Positions 24,401-34,328 of a stretch of DNA of 64,000 bases are shown piece after piece. Each line of letters opens with the position of its first letter. The stretch's first letter is position 1. The position numbers were made by a program, and so were the translations under genes. The stretch lies in contig JARGSG010000199.1 of assembly GCA_030374805.1 (NCBI GenBank), positions 62,001 through 126,000 on the forward strand, given 5' to 3'. This DNA is from Gracilaria gracilis. Its lineage: Eukaryota > Rhodophyta > Florideophyceae > Gracilariales > Gracilariaceae. The notes beneath the pieces were generated by a model. That model did no database searches. It saw only the letters and a program-made list of their open reading frames with translations, and was not told where the DNA came from.

Positions 24401-26243
24401 AGACTTCGACCCGCTCCACACCTACGCCCCTGTCGCATGTCACGAAGCTTTGCGAACTCTGCTCGCCGTCTCTGCGGCAGAGAACCTAATACTGGAAGGA
24501 GCCGACATATCAAACGCGTATCTCTACGGCAAACTTGATGTGCCAATTATCATGGAACAACCGACGGACTCCTCCGGTCTTCAAGCCAGACCTGGGTATG
24601 TCTGCAAACTCCTCAACTCCCTTTACGGGGCAGTGCAAGCCGGTGTAATATGGGGCTCGTTGTTCTCGGACACCTTACTATCATGGAAATTCGTGACCTC
24701 CGCTCTCGACTCGAGAGTTTTCATGTTCCGCGAAGAGGACCAATTCGTCCTCGTGGCCGTCATCGTGGACGACTGCGCTTTTGCCTCCAACAGCGTGGAT
24801 CTTCTAAAATACTTCAAAGAACGGCTGGCCGCAACATTCGACGTAAAACTCTACGGAGAACTGAAGTCGTTTATCGGTTGGAGCATCCAACGTTCCCCTC
24901 TTGGCATCAAGGTCAACCAATATGGCTATGCTTCGTTGCTACTGAAGAAGTTTGGCATGCAAGGAGCCAACGCGGTTGGTACTCCACTGCCATCAAATGC
25001 GGACCTCTTGCCTACAAGGGAAGACGAGAAAGCACTCTCACCATCTGACCATGCAAACTATCGTTCTGGAATTGGTGGACTATTATACATCTCTATTTCT
25101 ACGCGTCCGGATCTCTCCTTCCCGATATCAGCACTTTCGAAACATCTTCATAACCCTTGTGACCGTCACATGGCAATGTTGAAAAGAATTTTTAGGTATT
25201 TGGCAGGAACATTGCACTATGGGCTTCACTTTCCTGCGAACAAGAGTATATCACCAACTTCAATTCGTGCGTACGCTGACGCCGATTGGGGGGGATGCAT
25301 ACAAACTCGTAGGTCCACGACTGGATTTGTTATCGTCGTCAACTCCGCACCGATTATGTGGAAATCTAAACGTCAAACAGTGATCGCACTTTCATCGGCG
25401 GAAGCAGAGTACGTAGCCTTGTCTACTTGTGCTAAAGAACTCACATGGATGCGCAAATTGTTTTGGGAATTTGCCCATCAACAGCCTTGGAGCGAGGAGT
25501 TTTGGTTCGAACCCACCAAGATTCTGGAGGACAGCTCGGCTGCTTTGTCTTTGACGAAGAACCCGCAGATCTCAGGTCGTAATAAGCACATTGACATGAA
25601 GGTGCATCATGTGCGAGAACTATATCAAAACCAAGTTGTTGACTTTGAACATATTCCCAGGAGTCTACAAGTGGCTGACATATTGACCAAGTGTGCTCCT
25701 CTCGCAGACCTGCGGAGGATGGTCAGCCTCATGAAACTTGACTCGTTCTAACACAGAACTGTGGGAGCAACTAACTGCGCTAACTTTATTCTTGTTTTCT
25801 CCTGCTAATCCTTTGTATTGCTTTTCTTCTGGTGTTGTACATACTGCAGGTGAAATCTTTCAAGTGTGTTTTGTTTTCTTTATTATGTTTGATGATGTTT
25901 TGGTTTGCAATCCTTCTCGTTTTTCCCGGAAAGGCACATTTCTTTTTTCCTACAAGGTTTTGGATGTTGCTTGGGTTTTTGAGTTTACTGGTGCAAACGT
26001 TTTACTGTATTATTTGTTGCATTTACGTTGAGGCACAGAGTTTGTTACACAAGATACATTTATTGTCACCACCACGCCCCTCATGGCTGAAAGACGCCTT
26101 GTAGGGAAGAGGCCGGTCTGTTTGGAAAAGACGCCTGTACTTCATGATGAACAAATTTAGTTGTTGGTTCTGGATCGATCTCTAGTGAAGGATCTCCACT
26201 AGTGGTGTGTAGGACAATTGAGTCGCTTCGCCTTGAGGGACGG

Positions 26244-26435
26244 TGTTAATACCGGAGCGCCTCATGCAAGGCAGAAGCGCCACATGTGGCCACGTATGCG
26301 TGGCACGTGTGTGCCGTGCTCCGTAGACTGCGCAGTAACGAATAAATTGCACTGCACTCGGCCGGCGGCGTCATCCCGCCGACCGAAGGCAGCGCGCATT
26401 CCTGTCTTCCCCGAACTTCTACCGCGCTCGCTACA
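26244..26435 (+). repeat. 3' LTR of the copia element
   Basis: 192 bp, identical to the 5' LTR except GCAGCGCGCA versus GCAGCGAGCA. Preceded by the short purine tract GAGGGACGG and followed by GTAGA. Confidence 0.95.
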
Positions 26436-26440
26436 GTAGA

Positions 26441-27760
26441 TACATATGGACTTTATACTATGGAGACTGCAAAGAACTTGAACTCCAAAGCTCATTCTTA
26501 TCCGTTTTCGCCTTGGTCAATGATAACAATCAAACAGCTTGAATCACACAGCTAACACGGATGGCTCAAAAGTTGGGCAGACAATGAGCCACATGCATTG
26601 TGTCTCTGCATAAACGCAAACCCAAATGCAAACAGATTGTTTCTACCACAATGATCAAAACAAACGCTAGCAGAACGTCTGGCACAACATAGTTTACTCT
26701 GCATAACTCACGGCAATACCAGAATCCAAAACGTTTTGAGTTCTTCTGGTTCCAACAACAACACTCACCAATGTAGCAACAGTTATGAAAATGTGCGGCT
26801 CATATATCAATTACTACACGTAGAAGCAGGACAAAGTCAAACCATCCCCCCAAAACCATTATCCAGCTGTCGAGAGGAATAAAAAAAAGCTCAAACTGGG
26901 GATTGATCAGAAACCAGTGCCCACTCATAGCCAGTAGTGTGCAAACCAGAGACGCTGAAACAATGAACGGCGGGCATCGCTGCAATGACGAACACAATGT
27001 GTTCTTCCGTTTACTTTCAAACATATTGGTGTCTACGCAAAAACAATAAAATAGTTGCAGCGCAATAGACGATGGTGATAAACCTGAACCAACATTTGTA
27101 TACTGCATTGTTTCCAATTACAGGCTATACCGCATAATAAGTTGACCTCGGAAATCCAGATATAGAGCCTGGGTGTTGAGTATGCCTTGAGGTCTATGAG
27201 CAACCAAAATTGCCAGGAAGTTCGGCAAAGATGACGTGATAAGGCAAAAACTTATTTTCAATACTAAAGGATTTGCGACAGATGATCGAGCCCAGAATTG
27301 AAAGTCGGGTCAGTTTTTCTAGTATACAAATATATATCTTTGCCCTGATCGAATTGGGATAGCTCCTGAGGATATGTATTCACGCAATTACGGTAGCACA
27401 AAGGGCACCCTTTATGCCATGTAGATCCCATACAGAACATTTATGGAACGCTCTGCCAACTTAACGCATGTATTCGCTGTCTTCTTCTAATTGTAGACTC
27501 ATCTCAGGCTTTCGGTTGAATAAACGTGATGCCAAACACCCAAATCCCTTTTACCTGATAAACGTCACGGAGAACACGCTAACCGAACGCCTTCGCTTCA
27601 GACCTCGCTCTGGTTTGAGCTTATTATCTCAACTTCATTTCCATTTTGAACGATCTGGATGGCTCGGCTATCTATGGAAATTCATCGTCTTTCCGACGAA
27701 GTGTATCTATGCCCAGTCTAGCAATGTTCATTTGTATCATCGGGTAAACTAGTTTCTCGC
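26441..27760. other. Region with only a weak hydrophobic ORF
   Basis: A 105-codon minus frame (26800-27117) has hydrophobic stretches (FIVSASLVCTLLAMSG, WIMVLGGWFDFVLLLRVV). Just after its stop a neighbouring frame reads HIFITVATLVSVVVGTRR, also membrane-like. It could be debris of a membrane protein, possibly of the glycoprotein family nearby, but no diagnostic motif is present. Nothing else seen. Confidence 0.3.
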
Positions 27761-30700
27761 TTATGAGAAGTCTTCAGAGAAGAAACTCTGTTCTTGATTT
27801 GAGAGGTGGGCTGGAAAGTCTTGAGGTAATCCATTCTCAGAATTGAACTGCGTTTTCAAAAGCTTCACTACTAAGAAAGGTGCAATGGCATAGTTGTTTT
27901 CGACCACAATATCTTCCACAAACTCTCGATACACTTCAGGCATTCTGCAAGCTCTGACAGCAGCTGACCCGTTCTTCTGCCGTGAGAATAGTACTTGAAT
28001 ATACTTCTGTATATCACTTTCGGTTGGAATGTCAAATCGATCGCCGTGCAGTTCGAGCAAATGTTCCCGCATTGAGGACGGACCCATTTTCATTGACTTG
28101 TCAGCAGCCCCTCTTTGAAACAAGTGCTGAAGAGTGATTTCGTGCTTTTCGATGTACGTTGGCACTTTTCTTGCTTTGACCTCACGACGGCTCCATCCTG
28201 GTTTCAATTTTTCTATGTTCAAGTCAGAAACATTGACATCATTCAAGATCTGTTCGTCTTTCATGGACATTATTGATATCTCCTTCGTCTGAATCAAGTG
28301 GTTAGCCAGCGCTACAGCACGCCCAAGTACTGTTCTGCATTCTTCGTTCCCGCCATGAGAATCGCAAATAGTCATGTGCTGCAGTAAACGACCTTCCGAA
28401 GTAAAGCGTTTTTGACATTTCTCGCAAGTTATTCCTGTCTCTTCTTCACTTTCTGAGCCCGAACCTCCCTGGCTGCCATTCTCAGTTTCTCCTTCCACCG
28501 TAATCTCCTCAGCAGCAGTAAAAAACCGTGACCTTGAGTGGCCGCTTCGCACTATACGTCTGGAGAGTATGCTCTGGATCATTGCTTGTGAGAGAACTCG
28601 AACTCCTGTCTCAACCCCAATACGTTCTACATTGTCATGAATATGTGGCTGAATATCATCTTCGCGCCCACTAAGAACAGATGCCCATGACTTCACTAAG
28701 TGCATCTCAATTGGTTTGCGCGCTCCAGAACGACTGAATTGACATCTTCTCCCCTCTCCATGATCAGAATATTTATAACAAGTCACACTTACTTTTGATC
28801 CATCAGGGGACCACCCGTCATAACGATACTCATTGTTTCTCCCTATCCACGGCAGTCCATTAGCAGCCGTTCCTCTAAGATTATTCCATGCCTTCAGATT
28901 GGCATGTGTCCTGTCAATTCGAACCAACTCTGCCGCAGAGTTCTTCAATCCCCCACCAGATCTTAGCGCTGTGGCGAGTGATGATGGCGTAGTAACATCC
29001 ATTCCCTGTGACACAATTTTGCAAACGTGTCTCATTGCAATAGCAAAGTGAGCATCAACAAGAGATTTCCCATCCTGAGTCTCAGTATGCATGAACCGGA
29101 GTAAGGCGACGCCATTTCGTTTAGCTATAAATGGGAGTACAAGCGGTAACGTAGTATTTTGATAGCACCCAGCGTTATCTGTGAGAATAATGGCCTCAGT
29201 TACCATTGGTAAGTCAATCCTTAACCGCATCATGCAAGCTTCCAAAAGAGAACTGACTGCTATGAGGTCCTGTTGCGTGTCACTCTGAACAATATGGTCA
29301 TAGAACAAAAGCGAAAGATGGTCAGGGCCACAATATTGATCTGTGGAGTTGTAAACTGCTGGTAAGTGAAACACGACGGCACCATGCCAACTGATACCTT
29401 TCTTACCGAAGAAGTCTGCCGTTTTTTCGCGATAGCGGATCGGTTCAAATTTCATCTTGTAGTCGGCAAGTATAACGACGCGATTATGTTGTTTTTGCTG
29501 CAGAATGTCCTCAAACACCTTTTCTAGTGCCTTCTGCTGTGCTCTCACTCTATGCAAGTGAGCAAAGTACAACAGAAACTTATGCCCAATATTGTCAAGC
29601 ATTGAGACCGCATCACCACGTAGTGAAGGAATAAACGCCTTCAATTTGTTGAGCACGCCAAAAGGTGCCAAGCAGGCATGGCACTCAATGTCCCGGATCT
29701 CTTCCTCGTGTGAGTCAGAATTGTTTTTCGCCCTCAGGGCAAATTCGTTGTCATGCATCCCGCACAAGTCTCGATCTACGTGTGAGTCGAGAAAAATAGT
29801 CTTCATAAAATATTCCACGCACTCGATCTGATTGTTGACAGCAATCCTCTCATCTAGAGGAACAAAGATCTTTACCATTCTACACAAATCCAGAATGCTG
29901 TCATTGACATATGACCCAACCACATAATCAATTGCGGACTTCCTCTTACTGTCACGAGCTGTCAAGCATGAACATGTTTTGAAGAACGTATTCCTTCCAA
30001 GCGCCCGTTCTTGATGTTGATCACAGGTGTTCAGATATTCTTTTTACAGTACAACTCGCTTCTTCTTCCTAGTGACAGCTGGTAAAATGTAATCTTTTTC
30101 ATTGATAGTAATACGTTTAGTTCCCCAAGATAGCAGTTGAATATTTGGCCTTAGAAATATAAACCTTACCATGAATTCCACCTGATTCTGATCGCAGCGC
30201 GAAACATGTCTTTTGCGAATACTCAGTTTTCCATTTATCAAAAGGGAATCCCAATCCAATCTCCCAACTACGTATATTCTTTCTGAGATTACGATGCAAC
30301 TGTCTCCAGCATCAATAACGTGGCCATCAGAATTGTGCAAACTTGCCTCTTCCAAAAACTCGTTGAGTGAGTTGCGCTTCATTGATGAGCACAAGACAGC
30401 TCTGAGGACACGTCTTTCAACCGAATCTCGCTTCGTGGCTTTCAAGGCCGGTGCAATATCTTTCGTAATGCAGGGAAGGCTAGTGCCATCGAAAAAGCCA
30501 AATCTCGTTTGGATGTAAGTTTGTGGATCGGCAGGATACAAAAATGTCGAAAGCTTGTCTAATATTTGACGTAGAACATTGTCACATCTTTTTAGGTCCG
30601 ATAGTGAAGCTTCTCTGACTGAGACGAGATGCCGTGATGCGGGTAAATTGTGTGCCAAAGCTTGGAGTCCAAGGGAGGTGAGAACGTTTTTCAGTGAAGG

Positions 30701-30778
30701 CTCAGATACAGGTCCATCATGAATTTCGTTCATTTCGTTGTATCGGACACGTTTGATGCTTCGTTGAGACCTCATCAT
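27761..30778 (-). pseudogene. Large transposase-like protein with C2H2 zinc finger, one in-frame stop
   Basis: One reading frame from ATG at 30778 to a stop at 27761, about 1,005 codons, interrupted once by TAA at 30044-30046. The codons after that TAA (KEYLNTCDQHQERALGR) lead in phase into the second part. Candidate RNase H-fold catalytic core: ILADYKMKFEPIRYREK (Asp), DFFGKKGISWHGAVVFH, IILTDNAGCYQN (Asp) and HTETQDGKSLVDAHFA (acidic residues). A C2H2 finger CEKCQKRF..LLQHMTICDSH follows an acidic Ser/Gly linker. I know similar DYKMKF/GKSxxDxHFA proteins only as uncharacterised multicopy genes in algae, oomycetes and some animals, and take them to be transposon-derived (inference). I could not find terminal repeats. 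It could also be a domesticated gene. Confidence 0.65.
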
Positions 30779-33486
30779 TATTGAGGGTAATGCGAACTAT
30801 TGGTTTACTAAGACACGTTTGATTGCAAGATTGAAGAGGGTAGTGGTGGGTTTTTGTTGGGAAGTACTTCAGATCATGTACAGAGGATATACCGGAACGG
30901 TACGAGGCAGAAGGATTTCAAAATTGAATGTCAGTTGTAGAACGTATAAATAGAAATTGTATGCAAGTTTGAAACCAGTATTTTTCGAATATATCTATCG
31001 ACGTCTAGTATTGGTGTCTTACCCTCAGAAGTCGCTCCTTACATTCTTACAACGCGTCCTAACACTTCGAGAATGTAGCAATCTTGCATAAGGGTTACAT
31101 TCTTGTCATCTTCAGAGTCAGGGCTGTCTCTTGATACGCGTTTCATTGGCGTTATCCAGTAGTAGGAAATTATTCATTGTCAACTTTCCTCAGAAAAAAC
31201 CTACATTGACTGGCGAACCGGGTATTAAAATAGTCGGATTTCTACGTTTCCACAAAGGACTCCAGTTTCGGCCAATTTTTCACCTATTCCTGGTCCGCTT
31301 GACAAGGGTTAAATTACATGAAACAGAATTTCAGTGGAATTTGACTTTGTTCTCATTGGCGAGCTTCGCTCGGGACGTCACCGGCGACGTCACCACTGCC
31401 ACCAGGCCAGGGATGTCACCTCCGTTGTCGAGCTCCACCGTGGCGGCTGTAAGCAGTTACGATAGCTTCCGCTTCCATTTCACACATGTGCGTCTCACAT
31501 GTTCGGATTGGTGGTTGCGATGCATTTTGAGGGCTGAACGCCGATTAGCATTCCATGGCTTGGTTCAAACAGAATCACAATGCTTGTTCTCTCAAGAGGC
31601 AACACAAGGCAGGAACCAAAACGTGGCCCTTAATTGCTTTCTCGAGTTGTTGTTGGTGGCAGCGCTTTGATGGTTCAAAATAGAAGAGTGAGGCACTCCC
31701 CGTAAGATTTGAGGTAGATATGACCGATAAAAAAGTGGCCTGAAGGCTGGGCAAATGTCACCCGGGTACGTTCAGCCCGACGTACGCCTAGTGAAAATCC
31801 GTCCTGCCGGAAAGAACGGATTTCTGCGTGCTCCCCAGGCTGACGGCACCAGAATGAGCCGCAACTGTACAACGATGAATAAGTGCACACAGGCGGAGAG
31901 CCCTGCGTACATAATTCGCATATGCGAATTGTATTATCATTCTTTGATGACAATATCGCAGATCCCACGGGACTATTCTACAATGTACTCCGAACCACAG
32001 AAATAGGATTGTGTTCTGCCGTAGAGACGTGCGCACGTTGTAAGGAGTACTCACAGCCCACACGTCAGGTTTTTACTTCTGGCGGCGATAAGTGGGACCT
32101 CTTCCATTGCATTGCAAACGCTGCCACACTCTACACTGAACTCGTAAGAGAATGAACTTGGATCTGCTCTGAATAACATTATCTGCAATACAGGCACACG
32201 GTTTTGCGTATGCAGTTGCGTGTGCCTTGAGTTTGTACAAGAAGAGCGACTGCTTTGTCGTCGATGTACATCCCACAGACTAGTTGTAAGCACAAATAGC
32301 GTCGCGACGCTGATGGTGGAGCTCCGCTCAACATGTGAAAACATGTTTGTTTCTGTTTTGTACACGGAGAATAATCCACCACTTGGTGCGCACGTGGAAA
32401 CAATGGGTTCCACACATGTCAAGCGCTTGACTAAAGCCACGTGAGGCGCACCCACTCTCATCACGTCTTCATATGTTGAGCTTCATCTGAGCAGCGCCCA
32501 ACACCTCCTCTCCGCATCCATTCCAGCCCTCTTTTCCCACTCCACAACCATCACCTGCGTCTCCATAATGCCGCCATTGTTTTACTTTTTCGTCGTGGCT
32601 CTTTCATTCAACCTTGTCTCGGGCACCCGAAACTCCTGGTCATCGCACCCGCCTCTTCGCTGCTGCTTCATGCACATGACGTTCGTTCAACAATACACAT
32701 GTATCTTTTCCGCGGTGTACAAATCGGTTCTTTTCGCTGACTACCCTCTCTTTCCTTCTCTTCCTTTTCGATCATAATTCAGAGCTTCATTGGTACAGGA
32801 AACGGCATTATCTTCATACCAGTCCATAGTGGACTTCCAAACGTGCCGCATTCCACCTACAGACATTTTTCTACTCAAAGGTGGGGCTCTCGAAAGCTTC
32901 TGGCGGGAATACATAGCAGTTGAGTACGTCCCATCTTTAATTGTTTTTTCTTGAGAAGCGTATGTGAAGAGTAGGGTGGAACCATCAATATCTAAACAGA
33001 AAAAAATTTTTCCCGCTCCACACGGTTATGTAGAGGATGTCACAACGGAAGATCGCCTATCTTTCTGAATTCAAACACGGACGGTTATTCTGAGCTATTT
33101 GCACATTTTCGAAGGGCTATAAAAAGAATTGCAGAAAGTCTATGTCAATTGATTTTAGATCTTTTTGTAGTTTTACGTGAGTGCATTGAAGGAGCCTGTC
33201 CTTCAACAAATAAAACTGCGGTGGCGCTCAATGAGCGTCAATTTAACAACTGAACAACGAACTTTTTATAGATGTTCCCGTACAGTTACGTGTTCACTTT
33301 CAATTTTTTTCAAAGATTATGCCTGAAAAAATTACATATTTTTCAAACTGCACCCTCCTTTTCTGGTTTTCGTGTCTCCTAAAATTTGGCAGGAGTGCCT
33401 ATTTTTCCTACATGTAACACAAAGGGCTTGTTTTTATAAAACATGCCCTCCGCATACCACAAGGCGATTTTCCCGCTGTTCCCAGC
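30779..33486. other. Long region without a recognisable gene
   Basis: A 179-codon frame at 31131-31670 (+) and several short frames around 31.7-32.5 kb show no motif or codon pattern I trust. A direct repeat CGACGTCACC occurs twice near 31,376-31,400. Otherwise nothing seen. Confidence 0.5.
31913..31930. repeat. 18-bp perfect palindrome
   Basis: AATTCGCATATGCGAATT, its own reverse complement. No ORF context. Confidence 0.9.
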
Positions 33487-33678
33487 CATATCCCCATGCA
33501 CCCTGGCTGATATTGTTTCATCACCCTGACAAGGTGTGAATTTCACCCATTCTGGGTGGAATGTAGAATGGGTGAACTTTACCCTGAATGGAGAATGGGT
33601 GAAATTCACCCAGAATGTGTGAAATTCACCCCTTGCCAGGGTGATTAAAAAATGTCACCCAGGGTGCATGGGGATATG
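33487..33678. repeat. 192-bp fold-back (inverted-repeat) element
   Basis: Outer arms start CATATCCCCATGCACCCTGG (33487) and end with the complement at 33678. Arms of roughly 75 bases pair with scattered mismatches. The centre is itself built of alternating GGGTGAAATTCACCC and ATTCTGGG motifs in both orientations. No target duplication is visible. It resembles a fold-back transposon or MITE. Confidence 0.85.
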
Positions 33679-33706
33679 CACAGTGTGCAAGGTACACGTA
33701 GAATTT

Positions 33707-33768
33707 GCAGCGATGCAAATAGCATTTACAGCGATGCAAGTAGCATTTGCAGCGATGCAAACAGCCCC
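33707..33768 (+). repeat. 21-bp tandem repeat, three units
   Basis: Units at 33707, 33728 and 33749, each RCAGCGATGCAARTAGCATTT-like. In frame they encode FAAMQIA-type 7-residue repeats inside a 98-codon plus frame (33641-33937) that is otherwise not convincing. Confidence 0.85.
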
Positions 33769-33937
33769 ACACGTACAAAACCAAACTACAGTGCGCCCCC
33801 ACTTGCGAGTGGAACTAGTCGGGGACCAAAAAGATGAGGTGCGCAGTTTTTGTGCGCAGTTCTTATGCAGCCTGCCAGCAATATGGGAGACCATAAGTGT
33901 ATCCTTCCAACCTCTGTGCCAACTGGAAAGCATGTAG

Positions 33938-34328
33938 TGTACACGTGCATGAGCATTTCAGAGCTTGGGGGTGAGGGCGCTGATTTGGATACAGCAATGT
34001 TGTAAGAAGGGCATCTTGCGGAGACATATCTGTCCGACAGACATAGTTTGGATTCTTGAAAATGTACCGGGAAGCGCCCTCACAGAGCTCATACATATTG
34101 CATCAACCATGTAAACGATGAAATGTCTCTGAATCCGACATCGAGTTATCAATAGGCCCGCTTTGCAGCGAAATAAAGCAAGGAACCTCTGCAGTCAATG
34201 ACGAAAACGTCTCGTGTCCAACTTCGTGAGCTTTGCAGAGCTCTACTATTCCGTTCGAGTCGGAGGTCTCGGGACTTCATTACGAAAACCGATAACTTTT
34301 TTTCTCCGTCTTTCGTCTTGTCTTGGCC
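33938..34328. other. Upstream region of membrane glycoprotein gene 3
   Basis: No ORF of note; presumably holds its promoter. No TATA box recognised. The ATG at 34329 sits in a good context (TTGGCCATGG). Confidence 0.4.

Larger units (their letters stand above)
19966..26435 (+). mobile_element. Ty1/copia LTR retrotransposon, young and nearly whole
   Basis: Two 192-bp LTRs (TG...CA) flank the element, and GTAGA is duplicated outside (19961-19965, 26436-26440). The LTRs differ at one base by eye, so insertion is very recent. Parts on +: long leader to about 21,540; gag about 21,570-22,390 (ILWRRRLLAYL, zinc knuckle CYYCGRRGHYAKDC); protease near 22,670 (YIDSGATHHF); integrase HHCC then core about 23,080-23,900 (DGAGEHKS, YASESNGAAERL); reverse transcriptase about 24,180-24,950 (VDDCAFASN as the YVDD-equivalent); RNase H about 25,260-25,650 (ADADWGGC, LSSAEAEYVALS, NPQISGRNKHID). 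gag and pol lie in different overlapping frames, as in families that use ribosomal frameshifting. It looks almost whole, with perhaps two or three breaks. The order PR-INT-RT-RH identifies copia. Confidence 0.96.

Noticed and set aside
25832-26104. Hydrophobic 90-codon frame after copia pol, possible envelope
   Set aside because: T-rich untranslated DNA before the 3' LTR; no signal peptide, glycosylation or cysteine pattern.
26800-27117. Fourth member of the membrane glycoprotein family
   Set aside because: Hydrophobic only; lacks the PxxxGxxxAF start and the PNTLxGL tail motif.
30000-30060. An intron removing the TAA between the two halves of the 27.8-30.8 kb gene
   Set aside because: The only GT...AG pair spanning it (43 nt) shifts the frame into a stop, whereas straight read-through keeps phase.
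31131-31670. 179-codon plus frame as a gene
   Set aside because: Initiates in weak context, no domain, uneven composition, no support from neighbours.
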